A stretch of DNA of 64,000 bases from Lepus europaeus. Its lineage: Eukaryota; Chordata; Mammalia; Lagomorpha; Leporidae. Position 1 is the first letter of the stretch. Every line of letters begins with the position of its first letter. The DNA lies in the NCBI RefSeq assembly GCF_033115175.1, contig NC_084850.1, forward strand, positions 102,983,439-103,047,438. Reading direction: 5' to 3'. The position numbers and the translations under genes are program-made. Shown one piece after another: positions 33,956-45,593 of the stretch. Below the pieces are notes generated by a model. The model was given only the letters and a program-made list of their open reading frames with translations. It did not search any database and was not told where the DNA came from.

Positions 33956-35027
33956 TGGGAGTTCCAAGATGGCAGAATAGGAGCAGGACGATCCAAATCA
34001 CACAGGGCAAAATTGATAATTAAAAAGGAGAGAAGCTACATGTCTGAGATAAAGCCATGGAAAATTTGCAGTGGGAAACCCAAGAGAACAGCAGACTGAG
34101 CAGGTCTGTGCTGAAAGAGCAAATAAGAAAGGGAAGTGGCAGAGGCTCAGACTGGGAAGGGCGGCTCCGGCCCCACCAGACCAGGTGAGATGGGAATCTG
34201 CAGGTTCATGGAGCTGCAGATAGCAGCAGGAGAGAGAGTTTGCCAACTGCTTTTGAAGTTCTACATGGGAAAAAAAGAGAAAATATAGAATAACAAATCG
34301 GGAGATAGAGCACCTCCCTGCCCACCTCCCTCCCCTCCCATGTGGACTTGCAGCCAGCTGGGAGAAACCACTTTGCCCCTTTGTTTGTTTACATTTTTGG
34401 ATGCAAGCAGGGAACTGTCACCATTTCCTCCTGTGGTTGCATCCATCAATAGTGGGGGGTCACCTCATCTCACCCCTCACCAAGGAATGAAAACCACAAC
34501 AATTCAGAAGAATTTCTTCCCCCACCAGGCAAGTGGTACAGCAAGGAGAAACCTTGACTATCAGAAGCCCCCCCACCACTGAGAAGTGAGCCAGGCTCCA
34601 GTAGGCAGGGCTCTGCTCACTTGCTCACAATGCACAGACCCATAGCAGCTCGTAACAGAGGGAACCGTCCCCACAGAAAAGCCTCCACAGATTAGAGGTT
34701 CAGTTCATTAAGCAGGGCACACTAGAGCTGAACACACCAAAGACTAACATCAGAAAGTCCCACAACTATGAGGAAAAGGGCAGCTCACACCAACAGAAAA
34801 GAACAGCTTCCTCCAACCAAATAACCAAAGTTAAGCCACAAAGCCTCACGGGGGCCTTGCCTTGAATACCTGTTCCACCCTGGAAAACTGAGCAGAACAC
34901 CCTGGACACATCCAGCACACACCTCTTTGGTACTCACTGAAAGTGAGTCCCACTAAAACACAAAGACACAAATCAAGGAGAAAAGCAACCAGACCAAATA
35001 TATGTATACACACACACACACACACAA
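33956..35027 (+). promoter_or_regulatory. L1 5' UTR (presumed internal promoter region)
   Basis: About 1.07 kb precedes the first ORF1 ATG, beginning with the 'aagatggcagaatagg' motif near 33967. Mammalian L1 5' UTRs carry an internal Pol II promoter. Activity of this copy is not implied. The region ends with a (CA)n run at about 35008-35026. The small frames in it have no known meaning. Confidence 0.7.
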
Positions 35028-36310
35028 ATGCTCAAAAACAAAGGAAAAACCATAAATAAGAATAAAGAAGACACTATGAGCTCTCAAAAGGAACACTATA
35101 GCATTTCAATAGTAGAAGGTGAAGATGAAGGGATCAAGGATATGCCAGAAATAGAATTTAGAGAATTAAACATCAAGTTACTTAGAAGCAATCAGAAGCA
35201 AATTCACGAACTAAATGAAAAGTTTTCCCATGAAACTGAGATGTTAAAGAGAAGTCAGAATGAAATACTAGAAATGAAGAATTCAATAGATCAAATAATA
35301 AATGCAGTGGAAAGCCTTAACAACAGAATAGGTGAGACAGAAGAAAGAATAACAGAAATAGAAGACAAAATTCTGTAAATTTTTCAGTCAGACTGAAGAA
35401 GAAGAAGGAGAAGGAGAAGAAGAAATTAGAAAACTAAAAAATGGGCTGGCACCATGGCTCACTTGGTTAATCCTCTGCCTGCGGCACCGGCATGCCATAT
35501 GGGTGCCAGTTCTAGTCCCGGTTGCTCCTCTTCCAGTCCAACTCTCTGCTGTGGCCCTGGAGGGCAGTGGAGGATGGCCCAAGTGCTTGGGCCCATACAC
35601 CCACATGGGAGACCAGGAAGAAACACCTGGCTCCTGGCTTTGGATCAGCATAGCTCCGGCCACAACGGCCATTTGGGGGGTGAAGCAATGGAGGGAAGAC
35701 CTTTCTCTCTGTCTCTCTCTTTCACTGTCTATAACTCTACCTGTCAAATAAATTTAAAAAAAGAAAGAAAACTAAAAAACATAGTTGGAGATCTACAAGA
35801 TAATATCAAACAACCTGACACACAGATCCTAGGAGTTCTGGAAGGTGTGGAAAGAGAAAAAGGATTAGAAGGCCTTCTTAATGTAATAATAACAGAAAAC
35901 TCCCCCAATCTGGAGAAAGAAGGAGACATCCAATTACAGGAAGTACACAGAACTCCCAATAGACACGAGCAGAAGATCTTCATCATGACACCCTGTAGTA
36001 AAACTCTCCACAGTAAAACATAAAGAAAAGATCGTAAAATGTGCATGAGAGAAATGCCAAATCACATTCAGAGGAACTCCAATTAGACTCACTGCAGACT
36101 TCTCATCAGAAACACTACAGGCAAGATATATTTCAAGTCCTAAGAGAAAAAAATGTCAACCCAGAATACTGTACCCTGCAAAGCACTCATTTATGAATGA
36201 AGGCGAAATAAAGAACTTCCATAACAAACAGAAATTGAAAGAACTTGTAACTACCTGCCCAGCCCTAGAAAAGATGCTCAAGGATGTGCTACACACAGAA
36301 ACAGGAACAT
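35028..36310 (+). pseudogene. L1 ORF1 (nucleic-acid chaperone), disrupted
   Basis: The ATG at 35028 opens a 116-codon frame rich in E, K, N and Q that looks like the ORF1p coiled coil. It stops at 35378. A GAA-rich stretch follows, then a CSINE (35442-35766). The central RRM-like part resumes about 35780-36020, with residues such as I-L-G-V-L-E-G. The C-terminal domain runs to about 36310 after a stop near 36049. ORF1p normally forms trimers that coat L1 RNA in the cytoplasm. This copy cannot make a full protein. Confidence 0.85.
35442..35766 (+). mobile_element. CSINE inserted in L1 ORF1
   Basis: A well-preserved copy between perfect 13-bp duplications 'gaaaactaaaaaa' (35429-35441 and 35767-35779). 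It is younger than the L1. The 189-residue frame 35454-36023 is an accidental fusion of CSINE and ORF1 sequence. Confidence 0.97.
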
Positions 36311-36439
36311 CACTATGAAAGAAGGTGAGCACAAAAAATGGCCCAGTAAAAGTACAAAGGAAAACCAAAATAAAAAATTAGGACTATTAATGGAAATATG
36401 ACAGGGCAAAGTCATTACTTAACAATAATCACTCCATTA

Positions 36440-39400
36440 CTTAACAAAGTCATTCCTTAACAATAGTCTCAATTCCCCAGTTAAAAGATACAGACTGGCT
36501 GAATAGATTAAAATAGAAAATCCATCTATTTTCTGCCTACAAGAAACACATCTCACCAACAAAGGTGCACCCAAACTGAAAGTGAAAGAATGGAAAAAGA
36601 TAATCCATGCTAACAGAAACCAAAAAAGAGCTGGTATAGCCATCCTAATATCAGACAAGTAGATTTTAACACAAAATTTATTAAAAGAGACAAATAATGG
36701 CACTATATAGTGATTAAGGGGTCCATTCAACAGGAAGATATGATTATTATAAATGTATATGCACATAGTTACAGGGCACCTGCCTTCTAAAAGAAATGTT
36801 AATGGGTTTAAAAGGAGATATAAACTCAAATACAGTAGTGATGGGGGACTTCAATATCCCACATTCAGCAGTGTGCAGATAACCTGACAAAAAATCAGCA
36901 AGGAAAAAACAGAGTTAATCAACATTACAGACCAAATGGACCTAACAGATATCTACAGAGCTTCCCACCCTACAGCCACAGAATACACATTCTTTTCACC
37001 AGTTTATGGAACTTACTCTAGGACTGACCACATGCTAACCCATAAGGCCAGTCTCAGCAAATTAAAAAAAAAAACAAAATCATACCATTCATCTTCTCAT
37101 ATCACAGTGCAATGAAGCTGGAAAGCAGCAATTCAAGAATCTCTAGAACATATGCAAACACATGGAGACTGAACAGCATGCTCCTGAATGAAGAGAAATC
37201 ATTGGAGAAATCAAAAGAGGAATAAAAAAAATTTCTGGAAATAAATGAAGATGACAATACAACATATCAAAGCTTATGAGATACAGCAAAAGCAGTGTTA
37301 AGAAAAAAGTTTATAGCAATTGGAGCCTACATCAAGAAATTGGAAAGGCACTAAATAAATGAGCTATCAATGCATCTCAAGGATGTAGAAAAACAATAGC
37401 ATACCAAACCCAGAAATAGTAGGAGAATAGAAATAATTAAAATTAGAGAAGAAACCAACAAAATTGAAACAAAAAATACAAAAGATCAGCAAAACGAAGA
37501 GCTGACTTTTTGAAAAAATAAACAAAATTGACACACAATTGGCCCAACTAACCAAAAAAGGAGAGAGAAAACCCGAATTAATAAAATCAGAGTTGAAAAA
37601 GGAAAAGGAAATGTAATAATAGACAACACAAAAATAGAATCATCAGAAATTACTACAAAGAGTTGTACACCAACAAAACAGGAAACCTAGAAGAAATGGG
37701 TAGATTCCTTGACACATACAACCTGCCTAAATTGAACAATGAAGACATAGAAAACCTTAACAGACCCATAACCAAGACAGAACTCTGTTCGGCAATAAAG
37801 ATCCTCCCAACAAAGAAAAGCCCAGGAGCAGATGGCTTCACCACTGAATTCCACCAAACATTTAAAGAAGAACTAACTCCAATTCTTCTCAAACTATTCA
37901 AAACAATTAAAATGGAGGGAATTCTCTCAAATTCTTTGTATGGAGCCAACATCACCTTAATTCTTAAACCTGAAAAAGATACAGCTGAGAAACAGAACTA
38001 CAGACCAATATCTCTGATGAACATAGATGCAAAAATCATCAACAAAATACTAGCCAATTGAATCCAACAACACGTGAGAAAGATAATCCACCCAGAGCAA
38101 GTGAGTTTTATCCCTGATATGCAGGGATGGTTCAACATTTGTAAATCAACTAATGTTATACATCACATTAACTAACTGAAGAATAAAAGCAATATGATTG
38201 TTTCAATAGACATGGAGAAAGCATTTGACAAAATACAACACCCTTTCATGGTGAAAATTTTAATCAAACTGGGAATAGAAGGAACATTTCTCAACACAAT
38301 CAAAGCAACATATGACAAACCCACTGCCAGTGTCCTATTGAAAGGGGAAAAGTTGGAAACAATCCCACTGAAATCTCGAACTAGACAAGGAAGCCACTCT
38401 CATTGCTGCTTTTCAATACAGTCCTGGAAGTTTTTTTTTTTAATATTTTTTATTTATTTGAAAGTCAGAGTTACACAGAGAAATAAGGAGAGGCAGAGAG
38501 AGAGAGAGAGGTCTTCCATCTGCTGGTTCACTCCTCAATCAGCCACAACAGCTGGAGCTGCACAGATCCAAAGCCAGTAGCCAGGAGCTTCTTTTGGGTC
38601 TCCTACATGGGTGCAGGGGCCCAAGGACTTGGGTAATATTCCACTGCTTTCCCAGTCTTGGAAGTTTTAGCCAGAGTCATTAGACAAGAAAAAAAGAAAT
38701 CAAAGGGATTCAAATTGGGAAGGAGGAAGTCAAACTATCCCTATTTGCAGATGACATGGTCCTATACATAGGTAATCCGAAAGACTCCACTAAGAGACTA
38801 TTGGAACTCAAAGAAGAGTTTGGTAAAGTAGCAGGATATAAAATCAATACACAAAAAACAACAGCCTTCGCATACACAGGCAATGCCATGGCTGAGAAAG
38901 AACTTCTAAGATCAATTCCATTCACAACAGCTACAAAAAAATTCAAATATGTTGTAAGAAATTTAACCAGATGACAAAAATCTCTACAATGAGAATTACA
39001 AAACATTAAAGAAATAGAAGAAGACACAAAAACATGGAAAAATCTTTCATGTTCATGGATTGGAAAAATCGATATCATCAAAATGTCCATACTACTGAAA
39101 GCAATTTACAGATTCAATGTGATACCAATCAAAATACCAAAACCAATCTTCTCATTTTTAGAAAAAGTTATGCTGAAATTCACATGGAAACACAGGAGAG
39201 CCTGAATAGCCAAAGCAATCATATACAACAAAAACAAGGCTAGAGGCATCACAATACCAGATTTCAAGACATAATACAGTGTAGTTGTAATCAAACAGCC
39301 TTATACTGGTACAAAAACAGATGGATAGGCCAATGTAACAGAATAGAAACACCTGAAATCAATCCAAATATCTACAACCAAGTAATCTTCAACAAAGGAG

Positions 39401-40444
39401 CTAAAATCAATCCCTGGAGTAAGGACAGTCTGTTCAACAAATGGTGCTGAGAAAACTGGATTTCCACATGCAGAAGCATGAAGAAAGACATTTTCCTGAC
39501 ACTTTTTTCACCAAAATCTACTAAAAATGGACTAAAGACCTAAATCTATGACCTGACACCACCAAATTATTAGAGAACATTGGGGAAACCCTACAAGACA
39601 TTGGTGTAGACAAAGAGTTCTTGGAAAAGACCCCAGAGACACAGGCTATCAAAGCCAAACTTGACAAATGGGATTACATCAAGTTGAGAAACTTCTGCAC
39701 TGAAAAAGAAGCAATCAACAAAGTGAAAAGACAACTGAGAGAATGGGAGAAAATATTTTCAAACTATACAACTGATAAAAGATTAATAACCAGAATATAT
39801 AAAGAGATCATGAAACTCAACAACAACAAAGCAAACAATCCGGTTAAGAAAACAGACATTTTTCAAAACAGGAAATCCAAATGGCTAACAGACGTGAAAA
39901 AATGCTCAGGATCACTAGCCATCTGAGAAATGCAGATCAAAACCACAATGAGGTTTTACCTCACCCCAGCTAGAATGGCTTTCGTACAGAAATCAACACA
40001 CAAGAAATGCTGGAGAGGATGTGTGGAAAAAGGTACCCTAATTCACTGTTGGGATTGTAAACTCGTAAAGCTGCTATAGAAGACAGTGTGGAGATAACAC
40101 AAAGGTCTGAATATAGACCTACCATATTACCCAGCCATCCCACTCTTGGGAATCTACCCAAGGGAAATGAAATCAGCATATGAAAGAGGTATCTGCACTT
40201 CTATATTTATCATAGCTCAATTCACAATAGCAAAGACATGGAATCAACCCAAATGCCCATCAACTGAAGACTGGGTAAAGAAATTATGGGATATATACAC
40301 CACGGAATACTACACAGCAGTGGAAAAAAATGAAGTCTAGTCATTTGCAACAAAGTGGACAAAACTGGAAAACATCATACTTAGTGAAATAAGCCAGTCT
40401 CAAAGGGATAAATTCTATATTTTCTCCCTGACCTGCAATAACTA
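36440..40444 (+). pseudogene. L1 ORF2 (endonuclease-reverse transcriptase), disrupted
   Basis: The N-terminal endonuclease is recognisable by an L-Q-E-T-H motif near 36540. The RT domain begins near 37810 (S-P-G-A-D-G-F) and carries a D-M-E-K-A-F-D block near 38203. The intact FADD catalytic motif is at 38744-38755. The C-terminal region ends near 40444 after a premature TAG at 40338-40340. Several frameshifts and stops, plus a CSINE at 38435-38652, break it. In live L1s this enzyme nicks DNA and copies RNA, including SINE RNA, at the nick. That explains the target-site duplications throughout the window. Confidence 0.9.
38435..38652 (-). mobile_element. CSINE (5'-truncated) in L1 ORF2
   Basis: It lies between 'cagtcctggaagtttt' (38419-38434) and 'cagtcttggaagtttt' (38653-38668). 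Only the 3' two-thirds of the SINE is present, ending at 'ccactgctttc'. It interrupts ORF2 about 75 bp before the FADD motif. Confidence 0.96.
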
Positions 40445-41872
40445 ATAGAACACCTAAAAAACAACATGTAGAAATAAAATTGACACTATGAGAAGCAATG
40501 ATTTTGAACAGCCCTTCTTTTGACTGTTTAGGAACAGCTCTTTATTCTATATTTTTGGTTGTGTTTTCTTTTTTTCCTTTATAATATTTTCCTATCTTTT
40601 TCACTTTCATATGTACCACTGAACTTTTACTAAACATAAAGTTAATCATATATGTATAAAGTTAATAGAAAATAGATCAGTAAAAAATAAGAGTGAGATT
40701 GAGAAAGGGAAGAGGATGGGAGGTGGGAGTATGAGTGGGAAGGCAGGCACAATGGGAAGAATTACCTAGATACTAAAGCTATAATTGTGAAATACATGAA
40801 GTGTGTAACTGCAAAGCAGTATTGTCCTATATACTTTCCTATGGATTGACTTCTAAGAGTACAACTAAACAACTTGCCATAGAACCCCAAATTCCCTTAC
40901 GCTGGATGATAAAAATAGCAGCTTAAGTGTAATAAAGACCAGATAGATAAGATTAAGTGGTAAAATGACCATATAGATAGGATCAAGTGATCAAATGATC
41001 ATATAAATAGGACTAAGTGTATGGAAACATTAAAAGAATTAAAAAGGAGTGAAGGCTCCAAAATGGGAAGCAGTCCATACAGCAGACTCATAGATGGACA
41101 ATCGCTTTAAGTAACACTCTGATCTCAAAATCAGTCCTTAAGGCACTCCAGTCCAGCTAGAATGCCCAGGGGGAGCATATCAGGCATGGAAAGCCAAGAC
41201 ACTCCAGCAAAAGATGTCCTACATAAAAGACCCCTGTGGGTGAGCCAAAGAAGGATATACTTTTCTCTGAAGGGAGGAGAGAACTTCCACTTTGATTATG
41301 GCCTTGTCTAGCTGGTGGATCTTAAAGGCTTCCATAGCCGAGGCAGATCATGTGAAGAGCCTTTGGGTGATCACTGGCATCATACATAAGAGTGATATTT
41401 GTTAGATAAATGAGTCACTATGCACTAACTTCCCACGCAGGACCTTTGTCCCCAAAGAGTTGTATCATGAAACTTAATAGTAAAACTTGTTCTCAAGAAA
41501 CATTTCATCATAGTATATTAAAAGGAAGATATTATTATGTCTCATAAGTAATAGTTAATGTCTAAGAGCTCACAAATGATGTATCATCCTTGGATTCTTC
41601 TTCAAAGACAAGTAAGTTGCTAAGCAATAGCATAGATCAGTCCTTATATAGACTATTGAGCAACACTTCTCTTAGTTTTCCTTACTCCATTCATTCTTTT
41701 TTTCTTTTCTTTCTTTGTTTCTTTTTATTTTTCTTTCTCAGATAAAACGGGAGAGGGAGGAAGAAGTGGGGGAGATTGGGTGGTAGGGCAGGTATGGTGG
41801 GAAGAATTACTATGTACATAATGATATATTTGAGATACATACAAATTAAAAATAAATTAATTAATTAAAAAA
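40445..41872 (+). other. L1 3' UTR with purine tracts and short tandem repeats
   Basis: A 1.4-kb 3' UTR. A G-rich purine stretch near 40683-40765 is echoed near 41740-41810 ('ggcaggcacaatgggaagaa' versus 'ggcaggtatggtgggaagaa'). Three imperfect units of about 28 bp lie at 40934-41020. 40480-41480 is homologous to 44040-44990, but the last 380 bp differ from that copy. Confidence 0.8.
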
Positions 41873-41981
41873 AGAAGTGGAACAGCCAGGAGGACTTTAA
41901 CCGGCACCCATAGAGGATGCTGGTATTGCAGGTGGCCAGTTAACCTGCTACACCACAGTGCCAGCCCCTGTAGAAGTTTCT

Positions 41982-42047
41982 AATGTGTGCAAAGGGCATA
42001 ATGTAGCATAATGTTGCATTTGTGTAAACATATCCCAAAAGATAATT
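41982..42047. other. Unclassified spacer
   Basis: A short AT-rich spacer between two CSINEs. No feature is seen. Confidence 0.5.
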
Positions 42048-42352
42048 CCTTTTTTTTAAATAAAAAAGAACTTGATTTATTTATTTGGAAGGCAGAATTA
42101 GAAAGAGAGGAGAGACACACACAGAGAGAGATATTCTATCTGCTGATTCACTTCCCAAATGTTTGCAACAGCCAGTCCAAAGCGAGGAGTCAGGAACTCA
42201 ATTTGGGTCTCCCATGTGGTAGCAGGAGCCCAAGCATTTGGGCCATCCTCTACTGCTTTCCCAGGCACATTAACAGGGAGCTGGATAAGAGGGGAATCTG
42301 TGTTCATATGGCATGCGGATGCCGCAGGCAGTAGTTTACCCACTGCAACATG
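42048..42352 (-). mobile_element. CSINE
   Basis: It runs from 'aaaaaagaacttgatttatt' to the diverged head 'ccactgcaacatgttgct'. The body blocks are in the expected order. Confidence 0.88.
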
Positions 42353-42928
42353 TTGCTAGTGAATGTGTGTAGTTAACACAGTGAAGTGTGTAGTTATGGT
42401 TTCCTTCACTTTTGATGCCTTACTATCACTAACTTTATGAAGACTGCTGTGATGAACAGGATTGATGGATGATAGGTGGATCATAGCTGCACTTGAGGTT
42501 TGTTTTTAGATGTTCATTTCTAAATGAATCTAAAACTCCTATAGATGAGTTCTGACTTGGATTTTATGCTACTTAGCCTTTCTCCTTTAAAGTTAAGTCC
42601 CTATAACAGTAATCAATCTTATTTGATTCTATGTAAAATCAATGCATCTGGGGGGTATCAATGATGCCAGGATGGCTTATAGAGAAGCTTTAAAGGAAAT
42701 AGAAGCATCTGCTCCTTCTGCCATGAAGATGTCCTCATAGTAATATAATGATATTACCTTTCCTTGCATAACACTGACACTCTTTCAAGACTGCACATTC
42801 ATAGAATGAATCATAAGCAATTATTTAATCCATTTCACACAGACAGTGAAAATCAATAATTTCCCATCAAGAAAAAACAGGCCTAATCAAATATCTGAAA
42901 CTTGATATGTGAATGAGAAGAGAATTAT
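42353..42928. other. No gene seen
   Basis: Unclassified AT-rich DNA without long frames. Confidence 0.4.
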
Positions 42929-42937
42929 AAAGCAGAG

Positions 42938-43274
42938 CACAGGAGCCGGTTCTGTGGCTTAGTGGGCTAAGGCTCTGCCTGTGATCCCGGCATTCCATAT
43001 GGACACCAGTTCTAGTCCCAGCTGTTCCTTTTCTGATCCAGCTCCCTGCTAATGTTCCTGGGAAAACCATAGAAGATGGCACAAGTGCTTGGGTCCCTGC
43101 ACCCACATGGGAGACCTGGAAGAAGCTTCTGGCTCCTAGCTTTGGCTTGGCACAGCCCTGGCCATTGTGGCCATTTGGAGAGTGAAACAGTGGATGGAGG
43201 ACCTTTCTCTATGTCACTCCATCTCTCTGTCTATAACTCTGCCTCTCAAATAAATAAATAAAATCTTTATTACA
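42938..43274 (+). mobile_element. CSINE with duplication
   Basis: A well-preserved copy ('aggagccggttctgtggctt' to 'ctctcaaataaataaataaa'). It is flanked by 'aaagcagag' at 42929-42937 and 43275-43283. Confidence 0.94.
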
Positions 43275-43549
43275 AAAGCAGAGTAACAATGACAATGACA
43301 ATGATCATGATTTTGGAAGAGGATTGGGATGAGAGAGACCTTGCTGGATGTGTAAGGTAGATCTTTAATCTAGAAATTTGCTTTTCTCATTTCATTTAAT
43401 TTTACTGTTGGCTGAGAAGGAAGGCCATCTCTTTCTTGATAAAGATAAATTCAAAGGTGGAAAATGAGCTTTATTAACTTAAAAATATTTCTTACAAAAA
43501 TATTTCATGATACCTATATACTATAGCCCTATATACTAACTTATTTTAG

Positions 43550-44013
43550 AACAGAAATCTACCAACAACAGATGCTGGCGAGGATGTGGGGAAAAAGGGA
43601 CACTAACCCAATGTTGGTGGGAATGCAAACTGGTAAAGCCACTATGGAAGTCAGTCTGGAGATTCCTCAGAAACCTGAATATAACCCTACCATACAACCC
43701 AGCCATCCCACTCCTTGGAATTTACCCAAAGGAAATTAATTTGGCAAATAAAAAAGCCATCTGCACCTTAATATTTATTGCTGCTCAATTCACAATAGCT
43801 AAGACCCGGAATCAACCTAAATGCCCATCAACAGTAGACTGGATAAAGAAATTATGGAACATGTACTCTATAGAATACTATACAGCAGTCAAAAATGATG
43901 AAATCCGATCATTTGCAACAAAATGGAAGAATCTGGAAAACATCCTGCTGAGTGAAATAAACCAGTCCCAAAGGGACAAATATTCTATGTTCTCCCTGAT
44001 CGGTGACAACTAA
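43550..44013 (+). pseudogene. L1 ORF2 C-terminal fragment, frame intact
   Basis: The last 90 codons (from the ATG at 43741) are open to the natural stop at 44013 and end in S-L-I-G-D-N. In the older full-length copy a TAG interrupts the corresponding point. Lacking the endonuclease and RT core, the fragment has no function of its own. Confidence 0.85.
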
Positions 44014-44631
44014 CTGAGCACCAAAAAGGAAACCTGTTGAAGTGAAATGGACACTATGAGAAACAGTGACTTGATCAGCCCTTGTCCTGACAACTTACTT
44101 TATCCCGTTTAGCATTTTTTTGGTTCTACTTAATACTATTGGTTGAACTCTGTAATTAACACACAATTATTCTTAAGTGTTGAAATTTAACTGAAAAGTG
44201 ATCCCTGTTAAATATAACAGTGGGAATAAGAGAGGGAGGAGATGTATAATTTGGGATATGCTGAATCAGACTTGCCCCAAATGGTAGAGTTAGAAATGTG
44301 CCAGGGGATTCTAATTCAATCCCATAAGGTGGCATGTACCAATGCCAACTCACTAGTCCAAATGATCAGTTTCATTTCACAATTGATCATAATGATAGGA
44401 TTAAGAGTCAAAGAGATCACATAAACAAGACTAGTGTCTGCTAATACTAACTGATAGAATTAAAAAGGGAGAGAACGATTCAACATGGGAAGAGGGATAT
44501 ACAGCAGACTCATAGAATGGCAGATGTCCTAAATAGCACTCTGGCCTCAGAATCAGCCTTTAAGGCATTCAGATCTGGCTGAAGAGCCCATGAGAGTATT
44601 TTAGGCATGGAAAGCCAAGATACTCTGGCAA

Positions 44632-44673
44632 AAACAAAAAACAAAAAACAAAAACAACAACAACAACAAAAAC
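44632..44673 (+). repeat. (CAAAA)n/(CAA)n simple repeat
   Basis: An impure CAAAA/CAAAAAA run passes into (CAA)5 within the L1 3' UTR. The same point in the older L1 (near 41205) has no expansion. Confidence 0.9.
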
Positions 44674-45223
44674 CTAAATGAAAGATCTCTGCAAGTGAGA
44701 TCCAGTGGAAAGAACGGGCCATCAAAGAAGGAGGTGCCTTTCTCTGAAGGGAGGAGAGAACTTCCACTTTGACTATGACCTTATCTAAATAAGATTGGAG
44801 TTAGCGAACTGAAAAGGCTTCCATAGCCTTGGCAACTAGGGTGATTACTGATGCCATAAACAAGAGTGTCAATTCATTAAGTCAACAGTAGGAGTCACTG
44901 TGCACTTACTCCCCATGTAGGATCTCTGTCAATGTGTTGTACAATGTGAATTAATGCTATAACTAGTACTCAAACAGTATTTTACACTTTGTGTTTCTGT
45001 GTGGGTGCAAACTGTTGAAATCTTTACTTAATACATACTAAATTGATCTTCTGTATATAAAGATAATTGAAAATGAATCTTGATGTGAATGGAAGGGGAG
45101 AGGGAGTGGGAGAGGGGAGGGTTGCGGGTGGGATGGAAGTTATGGAGGGGGAAAAAGCCACTGTAATCCAAAAGCTGTACTTTGGAAATATATATTTATT
45201 AAATAAATGTTAAAAAAATAAGA

Positions 45224-45581
45224 AGTGACTTTTGAATGTCATTTATTTTGCAAATTATTTTTTCACATATTTTTTGCCTTTTTAGGCTTTAAGGGAAGCT
45301 TCATCAATTAATTTACATCCAGATTCCTTTATTCATTACTTGGGGTGAGGCATACTTAGGAGAACACTTGGGCAGGAACAAAGGAGATACAGGCCAATTC
45401 ATTTGACAATTATTAAGCCAGTTGTATAGATAAGGTACCTATCCCCATGTAACTTACATTCCAGTGGGAGTGGGAAGAGACAGAGATTTAAGAAGTGAAA
45501 CTTAAATAAGGTCCTCCAGGTTCTAAAGGAGATCAGAATATGTCACATTGGCCTAAGGATTATTCTGATTTGATGGCAACT
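45224..45581. other. No gene seen; L2 relic
   Basis: 45370-45500 ('ccccatgtaacttacattcc') resembles an antisense L2 3' end. No coding signal. Confidence 0.4.
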
Positions 45582-45593
45582 AAGAAATAGCAG

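Larger units (their letters stand above)
33956..41872 (+). mobile_element. Full-length lagomorph L1, inactive
   Basis: This L1 retrotransposon starts with 'gggagttccaagatggcaga' and ends in 'aaattaattaattaaaaaaa'. The order is 5' UTR (33956-35027), ORF1 (35028 to about 36310), ORF2 (about 36440-40444) and a long 3' UTR to 41872. The duplication is 'agagtggag' on the left (33947-33955) and 'agaagtggaa' on the right (41873-41882). Its length without two nested CSINEs is about 7.35 kb. Stops and frameshifts in both ORFs show it is dead. Confidence 0.93.
33727..41970 (-). mobile_element. CSINE split by a full-length L1
   Basis: The 3' part of the CSINE, reversed, is 33727-33955 and the 5' part is 41873-41970. 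Together they form a whole minus-oriented copy. The perfect 11-bp duplication 'tagaagtttct' (33716-33726 and 41971-41981) now lies about 8.2 kb apart. The L1 between the halves is therefore younger than this CSINE. Confidence 0.93.
43550..45223 (+). mobile_element. Lagomorph L1, 5'-truncated 3' 1.7 kb
   Basis: It starts abruptly in the 3' part of ORF2 and continues through the 3' UTR to 'tttattaaataaatgttaaa'. The sequence is closer to a clean L1 than the copy at 33956-41872. Its 3' terminus (44990-45223) matches the short insertion at 27608-27880. I could not see a convincing target-site duplication. Confidence 0.92.

Noticed and set aside
35395-35420. GAA-rich tract as a trinucleotide expansion locus
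   Set aside because: It is short and impure. It is simply the E-rich segment of L1 ORF1 next to a CSINE insertion.
38744-38755. Intact FADD reverse-transcriptase motif as a sign of an active L1
   Set aside because: The same ORF2 carries several stops, frameshifts and a CSINE insertion, and ORF1 is also broken. The element cannot be autonomous.
40934-41020. CRISPR-like regularly spaced repeats
   Set aside because: There are only three imperfect units without unique spacers, inside an L1 3' UTR of a mammalian genome.
42938-43274. tRNA gene suggested by the CSINE head
   Set aside because: CSINE heads derive from a tRNA and keep promoter-like boxes, but no cloverleaf with a sensible anticodon arm is preserved. 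They are SINEs.
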